This document shows, piece by piece, positions 25,947 to 34,445 of a stretch of 64,000 bases of DNA (position 1 is the first letter of the stretch; every line of letters begins with the position of its first letter). The position numbers and the translations under genes are program-made. This DNA comes from Shewanella psychrotolerans (GTDB taxonomy: Bacteria; Pseudomonadota; Gammaproteobacteria; Enterobacterales; Shewanellaceae). The notes beneath the pieces were generated by a model that saw nothing but the letters and a program-made list of their open reading frames with translations, made no database searches and was not told the DNA's origin. The stretch covers positions 4,092,001-4,156,000 of the forward strand of contig NZ_CP080419.1 of assembly GCF_019457595.1 (NCBI RefSeq). The letters run 5' to 3'.

Positions 25947-27761
25947 ATGCGTCTAAAGCTTCTCACATCAATTTTACTCACTACTAGCTTGCTCTCGGCC
26001 TGCGGCGGATCCAACTCCGATGACGGTACAGACACTTCCCCTGACGGCGGCACGCCACCAGATGGTGGAACACCACCAAGCAGTTTTAATCATCAAATCA
26101 CGGGCAATGTTATCCATATGGGTGCCATCGCAGGCGCCGATGTCTGTGTCGATTTAGATCAAAATGGACAATGTGGTGAATCCGAGCCCAGTTCAACAAC
26201 CGACAGTGATGGGCTTTATCAAATTGATTGGCAAAGCGAACATGAGCAACCCATTTATGACCTTATCGCCACATGGGTTCAAATATCCCAAAGTTTGAGT
26301 AAACCCTCCCCCCTAAAAGCAGCCATCAAGCCAGAGCTATCATTGCATGGCGTCGATGCTAATAACTCAGTCATATCAAACGGTGAAGCTAAGCTCATGG
26401 CAGCACAGGAGCACAATGGTGCCATCAATAGCCTAACTAACATTGAGTTTCAACGTATTGATCGCATGCGACAAGCGAGTGAAACGCCCCTTGACATCGC
26501 CACTGAACGACTTTTTCTTATCGCCCTTTTACATACCATTTATGACAGAGGCGAAGCCGATACTTATCAACTCTCTGCAGCCCAGTCTGTCGATGTTAAT
26601 TTTCAAAATACCTACAAATTGCATCAATACATTGACGCACTTATCGGCAATCAGCTTACCGATTATTTAGCAGTCGATGATGTGATGTCGATGGGCAAAG
26701 AACAGCTCAAGCAATTAGTGAGCGACAGCGGCATGGAAACCCAGGCTTACCTAGACAGCGATCCCATGGAAATACGCTTCCTAGTTAACAACGCTTTATT
26801 GGCCCAAGGCTATATTGAAACCCCGATCGATCAAAAAATCATGTCAGCAGATGACTGGCAGGTGATCACCACCAATTTCCTGGAAGACGAGCAGCAGCCC
26901 AGTAAATTCAACTTGGCTCCAGCAAAAATAAATAACTTTTTTACACTAGATTACGGGGATCCTGCGCTGTCATTCACAGGCTCAATAAACGATGGCAAAG
27001 TATGGGGGCAAGTTATTGCTACGGATGACGCTACAGCACAAATCGAAGAGTGCTGGAATACTGATATGGGGAAATGGATCAACCCAGATAGAGATGATCA
27101 AGGCTATCAACCTCATGCAATTAAGTTTATTAATAACAAACTACAAACGGTTTATAGCGGCACTAACGTACCTGTAACCGTTGAGTTCACTAAATACCAA
27201 AGTAATGGTAGCGACTGGCAAGCCATCCTCAGCACCACACCTGCGGCGTTACAACTGAGCACTCTGAACTGGCCCACAGTTGTTTATCGCTACACCATTG
27301 AACAGGCCGAAGATGTCATGTGTCGAGTTCAAGATGATTTTAATGTTTGGCCAATGCCAGCGCATCAAGATCCCCTACGACTCACCACCACAGATATAGC
27401 GAGGCTCTTTTGGCCAAGTTTCTATCCACACGACATTGAAGTGGATGAAAATACTAAGCGGATAAGTATCGATATCACGGGTGAAAAGGAAACCTATGAA
27501 TGGTCATTACAGACTAGCCCTAGCGGCCAATCGATGATCCAAATAAAACAAGTGGATCTTCCTGCTAAATTCGCCGAGTTTATATTGCCAGATCATTACT
27601 TGATTGTTGGCGCTGATATTATTGAGATCACCCTCAACGAGGCGATGGGATATGGTACCAAGAATGACTACTTGAATATTACCTATAATGGCGAAGAAGA
27701 TGGCTTCAACCAGCGCTTCTATCAACATCTATCATCTCTGGTGACGACCACTCAACCCTAA
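25947..27761 (+). CDS. Unknown large lipoprotein
   Basis: I do not recognise this 604-residue protein. It has a lipoprotein signal peptide: basic MRLK, hydrophobic stretch, and lipobox LLSACGG with Cys near residue 19. A low-complexity linker rich in Gly, Pro, Asp and Ser (DGGTPPDGGTPP) suggests an exposed tether. The segment after it (ITGNVIHMGAIAGADVCVDLDQNGQC) resembles the carboxypeptidase-regulatory-like or SdrD_B-like domain often found near the start of surface lipoproteins. The remainder has no motif I can name. It is flanked by terminators, so probably monocistronic. AAGGA lies eight bases before the ATG. Confidence 0.85.
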   Translation: MRLKLLTSILLTTSLLSACGGSNSDDGTDTSPDGGTPPDGGTPPSSFNHQITGNVIHMGAIAGADVCVDLDQNGQCGESEPSSTTDSDGLYQIDWQSEHEQPIYDLIATWVQISQSLSKPSPLKAAIKPELSLHGVDANNSVISNGEAKLMAAQEHNGAINSLTNIEFQRIDRMRQASETPLDIATERLFLIALLHTIYDRGEADTYQLSAAQSVDVNFQNTYKLHQYIDALIGNQLTDYLAVDDVMSMGKEQLKQLVSDSGMETQAYLDSDPMEIRFLVNNALLAQGYIETPIDQKIMSADDWQVITTNFLEDEQQPSKFNLAPAKINNFFTLDYGDPALSFTGSINDGKVWGQVIATDDATAQIEECWNTDMGKWINPDRDDQGYQPHAIKFINNKLQTVYSGTNVPVTVEFTKYQSNGSDWQAILSTTPAALQLSTLNWPTVVYRYTIEQAEDVMCRVQDDFNVWPMPAHQDPLRLTTTDIARLFWPSFYPHDIEVDENTKRISIDITGEKETYEWSLQTSPSGQSMIQIKQVDLPAKFAEFILPDHYLIVGADIIEITLNEAMGYGTKNDYLNITYNGEEDGFNQRFYQHLSSLVTTTQP

Positions 27762-27794
27762 TCCACATCAGTATGCGAAAATGACAACAGTTTT

Positions 27795-27817
27795 GAGGAG
27801 GCTTCGGCCTCCTCAAT
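27795..27817 (+). terminator. Hairpin with TTCG loop after the lipoprotein gene
   Basis: GAGGAGGC (27795-27802), TTCG, GCCTCCTC (27807-27814): a perfect stem with a stable tetraloop. The T-run downstream is weak. It lies in the 311-nt gap between the lipoprotein and the symporter; nothing else recognisable was seen in that gap. Confidence 0.75.
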
Positions 27818-28072
27818 CAATTTACACCATGAGCCAATTGCAGCATCCGCATAAATAGTCCTCCACACCATCATTATTTTGAAAAAACAGCAAATTTTTC
27901 ACACAAAAAATTCACTTTCGCCAATTAAATCCTACTTTAATCTTCAGAGCCCTATTTTATCATCAAGGTTTGTCACGATTCACAGACCTAGCCTTGCAGT
28001 AATGCTAGCCTCCTGCCCTTAATAAAATCGCTATAATCGATCAATCAAAAATACGATAACTAAGAGGCCATT

Positions 28073-29299
28073 GTGGCAAACAAAACCCATAAACTTATGC
28101 GTAATATCGGGGTGCAGGTGGTCATTGCGATGATCATTGGTGCCATTGTCGGCTTCATCATGGGGGAAGATGCCAGCATTTTCGCTCCGCTTGGCACTAT
28201 TTTCATTCATTTAATCAAGATGCTAGTGATCCCTCTCGTGCTAGTCTCGATTATCTCAGGAGCTGCAAGCCTAGGTGATAGCCCCTCTGCAGGAAAAATT
28301 GGTATCGGTACCTTTGGCTTTTTCATTGTCACCTCTGGTATCGCTGTCGGCTTGGCACTGCTGCTAGGCAATTTGTTCCAACCTGGCCAAGGCGTCGATT
28401 TTACCGCTCACAGTAGCAGTAATTTAATGACGGTCACCGAGGAACAAGGTGCGCTACCTGGAGTCATGGATACCTTTATCGGCATGATCCCAACGAATGT
28501 GTTCGAGTCATTAACTGGCGGTAACATCTTACAGATCCTCGTTTTTAGTATCTTTTTTGGTATCGCGCTCACCAAAGTCAAAGGCGATGGTGCCAAGCCG
28601 ATTCTGGCCGCTCTAAATACCATCGTCGATGCGTTTGTATGGATGATTAACTGTGTGATGATCATCGCCCCAATCGGTGTATTCGGCCTGATGGCAGATT
28701 CCGTCGGCACCTTCGGTTTCGATGCGCTTGAAGTGGTATTCAAACTGTTTGCAGTGTTTGTCGTTGCTATTTTACTGTTTGGTTTCCTATTTTTCCCGCT
28801 TCTTGTACAACTCTTTTCTCGCGTCAGTGCGAGAGAATTTATCAGTGTGATGAAGAAGCCTCAGGTCATGGCGCTATCCACCGCATCATCCATGGCAACC
28901 TTACCCGTCACGATGGAAACCTGCGAAGAGGAACTTAAGGTCTCTAAAGCAACCGCTTCTTTCGTGCTGCCACTCGGTGCCACGATTAATATGAGTGGCA
29001 ATGCAATTTACTACGGCCTAGTGGCGATGTTTTTTGCTCAGATGTATGGTATCGACCTTTCACTCACCGCCTACGCTGCCATTATTTTTACCGCGACCTT
29101 AGGCGCCATAGGCCAAGCTGGTGTACCCGGTCCCTCTTTTCTCGTTGTTGCCGTACTGATGGCCGCGGGAATTCCTATCGATGGCCTGCCGCTGTTATTT
29201 GCCTTAGACAGAGTGTTCGACATGATCCGTACTTCATTGAATATCACTGGCGATGCCGCCTGCGCACTGATCATGGATAAATATACCCAAGATAAATAA
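28073..29299 (+). CDS. Dicarboxylate/amino acid:cation symporter (DAACS family)
   Basis: This is a secondary transporter of the GltP/DctA type, taking up dicarboxylates or acidic amino acids with Na+ or H+. The 408 residues show about eight membrane helices. The family's re-entrant loop motifs are present: serine-rich ALSTASSMATLPVT (HP1), NMSGNAIYYG in TM7, where the commoner form is NMDGT, and GQAGVPGPS in HP2. The start is GTG, with AGAGG six bases upstream. Substrate cannot be fixed from sequence; the NMSGN variant argues against simply calling it DctA. Confidence 0.9.
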   Translation: MANKTHKLMRNIGVQVVIAMIIGAIVGFIMGEDASIFAPLGTIFIHLIKMLVIPLVLVSIISGAASLGDSPSAGKIGIGTFGFFIVTSGIAVGLALLLGNLFQPGQGVDFTAHSSSNLMTVTEEQGALPGVMDTFIGMIPTNVFESLTGGNILQILVFSIFFGIALTKVKGDGAKPILAALNTIVDAFVWMINCVMIIAPIGVFGLMADSVGTFGFDALEVVFKLFAVFVVAILLFGFLFFPLLVQLFSRVSAREFISVMKKPQVMALSTASSMATLPVTMETCEEELKVSKATASFVLPLGATINMSGNAIYYGLVAMFFAQMYGIDLSLTAYAAIIFTATLGAIGQAGVPGPSFLVVAVLMAAGIPIDGLPLLFALDRVFDMIRTSLNITGDAACALIMDKYTQDK

Positions 29300-29311
29300 T
29301 CCCCCCTAAGC

Positions 29312-29351
29312 GCTTGATGGACTGCAATTAACGCGAGTTCATCAAGCTTTT
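29312..29351 (+). terminator. Probable terminator of symporter gene
   Basis: GCTTGATG (29312-29319) and CATCAAGC (29340-29347) form a stem with a 20-nt loop region, followed by TTTT. Confidence 0.6.
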
Positions 29352-29385
29352 AACCATTTAGCCTCCAATTTCTACGCTTCCCATC

Positions 29386-29584
29386 TAAAAACTCCTATGT
29401 CATCGTTAGTATCGCTGGACTCAAGCCGACTTGGCGGGTTTACTCGACGTATCTCGGCAAACCATTAACGCGATTGAAAAGATAAATGTGATCCAAGCTT
29501 GCCACTCGCTTTTAAGATAGCGCGACTATTTGAACTGCCAATAGAAGCTATCTTCCATAACGGCAAAGAGACGAACCGGCTGTG
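29386..29584 (+). pseudogene. Decayed XRE-family (YozG-like) HTH regulator
   Basis: No single frame is open here, but two frames joined give an XRE-type helix-turn-helix protein. From 29416 the frame reads WTQADLAGLLDVSRQTINAIEK. After a net one-base loss near 29481-29492 the adjacent frame continues PSLPLAFKIARLFELPIEA and IFHNGKETNRL to a TGA at 29582-29584. Small regulators of this class characteristically carry VSRQTINAIEKGKYDPSLPLA. The N-terminal part (29386-29415) has an in-frame TAG and is further degraded. Intact relatives are 65-75 residues long and often regulate an adjacent membrane protein, which is not present here. Confidence 0.85.
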
Positions 29585-29623
29585 ACTATTGCGGTGAGGC
29601 AAGCTATAGAATAAGGCGTTGAG

Positions 29624-30394
29624 TCAGTTATCGAGTAACCCTGGCGCCTCGGCTCTTGCTAAGCACCACACCTGGACATGAATATAGCGAGCTTCAAACA
29701 GTGCCGCTATCGTATTAGCTGTGGTTCCTGTCGTGACAACATCATCAACGATTGCGATACGTTGATAGTTAAAATCATCATTTAACTCAAAAGCGTTAGC
29801 TAAGTTGCGCCGCCGCTGCTTCCCTGTTAATCCCGCCTGAGGCTTGGTATCGACTCGCCGCAACACTGCATCATCAACTAAGGGAATATTAAGCTGTCGA
29901 CTCAGACTATCGGCAATCAACCATGCTTGATTAAATCCTCGCTGGCGCAGGCGATTAGGATGCAGTGGAACGACAACCAATGCCTGAGGCCGCTGAATAA
30001 TGGCCAGCACTTCCAGCTCCATGACCCGTTGCACTAACGCTCTGGTTAGACTCTCTAACCCTGCTAATTGAGCCTGATACTTGATCGCAGCAACATGCTC
30101 ACCAATCCCTTGGTGATAACTGGCTGGCGCGATCACCATTAGGGGAGAAACTACCATGCAGCGACCACAGTACGCCGTCTGCATTAACATGGTTCGACCA
30201 CAGCCGAGACAGGTTGGAGTTTGATAGAGGCTGGCAGATAAGCAGTGCTGACAGATCCCTCGACCGTCATCTGTTATATCCTGTTGGCACATCAAACAGC
30301 GATTCGGTAAACTAGCGCCCAACAAGCGTCCCAGTAGAGAGACTGTGCGCTTCAAAGTTAGCGTATAAGTTAACATCCATTTAGGTAGAGGCAT
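29624..30394 (-). CDS. ComF family phosphoribosyltransferase-like protein (GntX-type)
   Basis: ComF/GntX proteins are linked to natural transformation or use of external DNA in several Gram-negatives. The N-terminus has zinc-finger-like Cys pairs (CLMC, CQHC, CLGC, CGRC). The C-terminus has a type I PRTase fold with PLHPNRLRQRGFNQA and the PRPP loop IAIVDDVVTTGTT. The frame opens at 30415, but this would overlap bioH. ATG 30394 (MPLPKWM) gives 256 residues; no strong Shine-Dalgarno supports any candidate. Divergent pairing with bioH is the standard gammaproteobacterial arrangement. Confidence 0.92.
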   Translation of the reverse strand: MPLPKWMLTYTLTLKRTVSLLGRLLGASLPNRCLMCQQDITDDGRGICQHCLSASLYQTPTCLGCGRTMLMQTAYCGRCMVVSPLMVIAPASYHQGIGEHVAAIKYQAQLAGLESLTRALVQRVMELEVLAIIQRPQALVVVPLHPNRLRQRGFNQAWLIADSLSRQLNIPLVDDAVLRRVDTKPQAGLTGKQRRRNLANAFELNDDFNYQRIAIVDDVVTTGTTANTIAALFEARYIHVQVWCLARAEAPGLLDN

Positions 30395-30398
30395 TTTG

Positions 30399-31175
30399 GT
30401 GAGCCAGCAATCCATGCATATTCAAACTATAGGACAGGGGCACCCCATCGTCATGCTTCATGGCTGGGGAGTAAACAGCGCAGTATTTGAACCACTACAT
30501 CAAATGCTGTCCCAGTATTGCGTCTATTATGTTGATTTGCCTGGATTTGGTGACAGCCCAGCACTTGATGGCGATATTGATACCTGGGTTGACCACATTG
30601 TCGAGAAAACTCCAGAAAATGCGATTTGGGCCGGATGGTCACTGGGCGGACTCGTTGCAACACGCGCTGCAATTCGTTATCCAAAGCATATAAAGGCATT
30701 GCTCACCATAGCTTCATCTCCCTGCTTTATGGCGAGAGAAGATGAGGGTTGGCCGGGCATTTCGCCACAAGTACTCCATCAATTTGGTGAACAGCTAAAT
30801 CAAGACTTAAGTAAAATGATAGAGCGCTTCTTAGCGATCCAAGCGATGGGAAGTGAAACGGCCAAGCAGGACATCAAGCAGTTAAGAGATCTCGTGATGG
30901 CCAAGTCGCTACCACAGGCCTCAGCACTTCAACAGGGACTCACTATGTTAAAGGAGGTAGACCTACGTCCACAACTTGGAACGCTAGATCTGCCTTGGCT
31001 ACGGGTATGGGGTCGACTCGATGGTTTAGTCTCACGCCGAGTACAACCCTTAATGCCACCAGCGAATGATCAGACAGAAGATTTGATCTTAGCCAAGGCG
31101 TCTCACGCGCCGTTCTTCTCGCATAAGCAGGCATTTTCTGACGGCGTTTTGAGTTGGCTCAATAAGATTAGCTAG
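30399..31175 (+). CDS. bioH: BioH, pimeloyl-ACP methyl ester carboxylesterase
   Basis: BioH hydrolyses the methyl ester of pimeloyl-ACP to release the biotin precursor. Of the alternative starts TTG 30396, GTG 30399 and ATG 30414, GTG is preferred because AGAGG at 30387-30391 lies seven bases upstream, giving 258 residues. The sequence opens IGQGHPIVMLHGWGVNSAVF. It has the nucleophile motif GWSLGG (about residue 80), Asp in WGRLDGLV and His in ASHAPFFSH. It is divergent from comF. Confidence 0.94.
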   Translation: MSQQSMHIQTIGQGHPIVMLHGWGVNSAVFEPLHQMLSQYCVYYVDLPGFGDSPALDGDIDTWVDHIVEKTPENAIWAGWSLGGLVATRAAIRYPKHIKALLTIASSPCFMAREDEGWPGISPQVLHQFGEQLNQDLSKMIERFLAIQAMGSETAKQDIKQLRDLVMAKSLPQASALQQGLTMLKEVDLRPQLGTLDLPWLRVWGRLDGLVSRRVQPLMPPANDQTEDLILAKASHAPFFSHKQAFSDGVLSWLNKIS

Positions 31176-31238
31176 GAATCACTTTAATTTAATGCATTTT
31201 TTGTTTATTATTTAAACACTAGTGTAGGAGTGAACTCA

Positions 31239-31736
31239 ATGTTAGTGGTTACCAACTATCCCCAAGTGCCCATAGCGACGACTAATCCCGCTACGGATAC
31301 TGCACGGGTGGAAAACCAACAACGCCCACCTATCATTCCAGCCCCACAACTGTCGAAGGGAAACGAAGAGCGCCCTTTTAACCCACAAAATGAGCGCGCA
31401 GCAGATCAAGCCAATATCCAAGCCAAGCTACATGAAAAAGTTCAGGCTAAGCAGCAAGGGCACGGTCAACAACAGCAGGAAGGAAAACAGCAGCGGGAAC
31501 AGGCACCGCGCACTGCACCTGCCATCATTCGGCCTCAACTAATCAAACCAGCCCTACAACGCCGAGATATTCGCCCCCCTCAGACCGAGCCACGTCAAGC
31601 GCCAGTGGTGAGCACCAAGACGCCATTAGAACCCCAAGCAGCGAGCTTTTATCAAACGGTATCTGCACACATTTCGAGCTTCTATCAAACTCAAACCCTC
31701 CCCAAGGGAGAGCCTGGGTTATCAACCTTTATTTAA
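31239..31736 (+). CDS. Hypothetical Pro/Gln-rich protein
   Basis: I do not recognise this 165-residue protein. ATG 31239 is chosen over the upstream in-frame GTG 31230 because AGGAG (31226-31230) is eight bases upstream. There is no signal peptide or membrane span. The middle is rich in Gln, Lys, Arg and Pro (KVQAKQQGHGQQQQEGKQQR) and likely disordered. The C-terminus contains a short repeat, SFYQTVSAHISSFYQTQ. It lies 63 nt after bioH and may share its transcript. Confidence 0.7.
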   Translation: MLVVTNYPQVPIATTNPATDTARVENQQRPPIIPAPQLSKGNEERPFNPQNERAADQANIQAKLHEKVQAKQQGHGQQQQEGKQQREQAPRTAPAIIRPQLIKPALQRRDIRPPQTEPRQAPVVSTKTPLEPQAASFYQTVSAHISSFYQTQTLPKGEPGLSTFI

Positions 31737-31936
31737 GGCGCTTCACTCTCTAACGGTGGTGTTTTGTATAGCTGATTTTGATAAGCCATACTGCCCCACA
31801 ATGCCCAAGATAATGCCACCAGTTTCATCTCATCACTCTGCTCTTGGCGCACCAGTGTTTTCGCGCCAAAGTCATATTTAAATCCTGCAGGATCTCGGTC
31901 TGGTTGCACACCCACAATACAAAAATGCCGAGGCAT
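31733..31936 (-). CDS. Possible small protein (67 aa) downstream of tex
   Basis: A 67-codon frame begins in the loop of the hairpin that follows tex. The product (opening MPRHFCIVGVQPDRD, with ALSWALWGSMAYQNQ later) has a non-random look and balanced composition, but I know no family. The ATG is preceded by GAGG at a four-base spacing, and both lie within the stem-loop at 31927-31947. It converges on the 31239 gene with a 4-nt overlap. It could equally be a chance frame in tex 3' sequence. Confidence 0.42.
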   Translation of the reverse strand: MPRHFCIVGVQPDRDPAGFKYDFGAKTLVRQEQSDEMKLVALSWALWGSMAYQNQLYKTPPLESEAP

Positions 31937-31947
31937 TGGGCCTCGGC
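31922..31947 (-). terminator. Hairpin after tex (terminator or translation-gating structure)
   Basis: On the minus strand GCCGAGGC, loop CCAAT, GCCTCGGC, then ATTTTTG: an 8-bp GC-rich stem plus a T-run, 24 nt past the tex stop codon. The stem also holds GAGG and the loop edge holds the ATG of the 67-codon ORF. Confidence 0.8.
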
Positions 31948-31970
31948 AATCTTCTACTTCAACTATGGTG

Positions 31971-34319
31971 CTACTTCTTTAATTTAGCGAATGCATCGGC
32001 AAAAGCATTCCCCATCGCTGCATTGGCGGGGGCTTTCGCTTGTTTGTTATGGTTCTTTTGCGCAGGTTTACCTTGACCAGCTTTATTTGCCTTAGGTGCA
32101 GCCTGACGCGGTGCAGCTGCCTTTTCCGAGGCTTTTTCATCAAGGCGCATGCTCAAACTAATGCGTTTACGTTCAACATCCACTTCCATCACTTTAACTT
32201 TCACCACATCGCCGGCCTTAACCACAGTGTGAGGATCGCTAACAAACTTATCGGTTAATGATGAAATATGCACTAAGCCATCTTGATGAACACCCACATC
32301 GACGAACGCACCAAAATTGGTCACGTTAGTCACCACCCCCTCTAAGATCATATCAAGCTTAAGATCTTTGACCTCTTCCACGCCCTCTTTAAAGACAGCC
32401 GTCTTAAACTCTCCACGAGGATCACGGCCGGGCTTTTCAAGTTCACTTAAGATATCGGTGATCGTGGGTAGACCAAACTCATCGGTGATAAAAGCCTTAG
32501 CATCGACCTGTTTTAACAAGTCACCGTTACCTATCAAGGTATCGACCGCCTGTTGCTGAGCGCGCGCAATCGTCTCAACTAATGCATAAGCTTCAGGGTG
32601 AACGGCACTCGCATCTAATGGGCTGTCACCATTGCGAATACGCAAGAAACCCGCCGCCTGTTCAAATGCCTTAGGCCCAAGGCGCGCAACCTTTAACAGC
32701 TGCTGACGACTACTAAACTGACCATTCTCATCTCGATATTCAACAATATTGCGAGCCAAGGTTTTGTTTAAACCTGCAACTTGTGCCAGCAGAGGCACTG
32801 ACGCCATGTTTAAGTCTACCCCCACACCATTTACACAATCTTCGACCACGGCTTCTAGTGACTGAGATAACTGACTCTGGCTTACATCGTGTTGATACTG
32901 GCCGACACCAATCGCTTTAGGTTCAATTTTAACCAGTTCTGCCAACGGATCTTGCAGACGACGAGCGATAGAGACTGCACCGCGAATCGAAACATCTAGA
33001 TCGGGAAACTCTTCCGCCGCTAGCTCAGAGGCAGAATAAACTGACGCGCCCGCCTCACTGACCATAACCTTAGTCAAATGGGGAACTTCCGCCTTCATCG
33101 CCGCAATTAGTTCTGCAGCCAATTTATCGGTTTCGCGGGAAGCGGTGCCGTTACCAATAGCGATCAGCTCGACCTTGTGCATTTTGACTAAATTAGACAG
33201 AGTGCGGATCGACTTGTCCCACAGATTTTGCGGCGCATGGGGGAAAATGGTCGAGTGAGCCACTAACTTACCGGTATTGTTAACAATCGCGACCTTAACC
33301 CCAGTCCGTAAACCAGGATCAAGCCCTAATGTGCATTTAGCGCCCGCTGGAGCCGCCATCATTAAATCACCTAAGTTACGCGCAAACACATTAATCGCTT
33401 CGGTTTCAGCACGTTCACGAAGTTTAGCGACAAACTCCGTTTCCATTTGCAGTGCAATTTTGATCCGCCATGTCGAGGTAACGACCTGTTTAAGCCATTG
33501 GTCGACATCACTGTCGGTCAGCTTAAGCTTAAAGTGCTCACTAATGAGCACTTCGCAATAGCTACCTTGCTTAGCCTCGGTGTCAGGATCGGCATTCATG
33601 TTCAGGCTTAACACACCTTCGTTACGACCACGCAGCATAGCCAAGGCGCGATGCGATGGGATCTGCATCATCTTCTCGCTATACTCAAAGTAATCCCTAA
33701 ACTTAGCGCCCTCTTTCTCTTTGCCTTTAACCATACGACTTTCAAGCACTGCGTTTTGACTTAGGTGGCGACGCACCTTTTGCAGCAACTCGGCATCTTC
33801 GGCGTAACGCTCCATCAAAATAAAACGCGCGCCATCTAGCACAGCCTTAGTATCACCAAAACCAGCGTCACTATTAATAAATTCACTGGCTGCGGCTTCG
33901 ATATTGGCTTGACGATTTTGTAGCAGCTGATCGACCAAAGGTTCGATGCCCGCTTCAATAGCTATCTGCCCTTTAGTGCGGCGTTTAGGCTTATAAGGTA
34001 AATAAAGATCTTCGAGGCGAGTCTTGCTGTCAGCATCATTTATTGCCGCTTGCAATTCAGGCGTCAACTTGCCTTGGGCATCGATACTAGAAAGAATCAC
34101 CTTACGTCTATCGTTGAGATCGCGTAAATACCCTAAACGGCTAAATAATGTGCGCAGCTGAGTATCGTCTAAACCACCGGTGACTTCCTTACGATAGCGC
34201 GCCACAAAAGGAACCGTAGCGCCGTCATCCAATAACGTGATTGTTGCTGTCACTTGCTGCTCGCGAACGTTGAGTTCCTGAGCGATGATTTGTGCAATAT
34301 TTTGCATAGAATAGTTCAT
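31971..34319 (-). CDS. tex: Tex, RNA-binding transcription accessory protein (YhgF-like)
   Basis: Tex is a conserved nucleic-acid-binding factor linked to transcription. It has the signature N-terminus with VPFVARYRKEVTGGLDDTQL and a YqgF-like RNase H fold region (LGLDPGLRTGVKVAIV). A helix-hairpin-helix pair follows (GVDLNMASVPLLAQVAGLNK), and then a C-terminal S1 domain (GVVTNVTNFGAFVDVGVHQD), with a basic Lys/Ala/Gln tail. The frame opens at 34358. Start codons at 34319 (MNYSMQ) and 34307 (MQNIAQ) fit the family N-terminus better; 34319 is used, giving 782 residues. The tex-greB-ompR-envZ neighbourhood is conserved, though here a decarboxylase is inserted between tex and greB. Confidence 0.95.
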   Translation of the reverse strand: MNYSMQNIAQIIAQELNVREQQVTATITLLDDGATVPFVARYRKEVTGGLDDTQLRTLFSRLGYLRDLNDRRKVILSSIDAQGKLTPELQAAINDADSKTRLEDLYLPYKPKRRTKGQIAIEAGIEPLVDQLLQNRQANIEAAASEFINSDAGFGDTKAVLDGARFILMERYAEDAELLQKVRRHLSQNAVLESRMVKGKEKEGAKFRDYFEYSEKMMQIPSHRALAMLRGRNEGVLSLNMNADPDTEAKQGSYCEVLISEHFKLKLTDSDVDQWLKQVVTSTWRIKIALQMETEFVAKLRERAETEAINVFARNLGDLMMAAPAGAKCTLGLDPGLRTGVKVAIVNNTGKLVAHSTIFPHAPQNLWDKSIRTLSNLVKMHKVELIAIGNGTASRETDKLAAELIAAMKAEVPHLTKVMVSEAGASVYSASELAAEEFPDLDVSIRGAVSIARRLQDPLAELVKIEPKAIGVGQYQHDVSQSQLSQSLEAVVEDCVNGVGVDLNMASVPLLAQVAGLNKTLARNIVEYRDENGQFSSRQQLLKVARLGPKAFEQAAGFLRIRNGDSPLDASAVHPEAYALVETIARAQQQAVDTLIGNGDLLKQVDAKAFITDEFGLPTITDILSELEKPGRDPRGEFKTAVFKEGVEEVKDLKLDMILEGVVTNVTNFGAFVDVGVHQDGLVHISSLTDKFVSDPHTVVKAGDVVKVKVMEVDVERKRISLSMRLDEKASEKAAAPRQAAPKANKAGQGKPAQKNHNKQAKAPANAAMGNAFADAFAKLKK

Positions 34320-34391
34320 GCCTAAATTGATAGATTTCATTGTCGCCAAAGATACCACAGGCGCTAGATAAGTTGTACGTCCAACCTATGT

Positions 34392-34420
34392 GAAAAAGCC
34401 TGCAAGACGCAGGCTTTTTC
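34392..34420 (-). terminator. Terminator after the 2-keto acid decarboxylase gene
   Basis: GAAAAAGCCTGC and GCAGGCTTTTTC form a 12-bp stem with a 5-nt loop. It lies between the decarboxylase stop and the tex start, so tex should have its own promoter. Confidence 0.9.
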
Positions 34421-34445
34421 AGTCAGTTCAACAAATACCCCTTAA

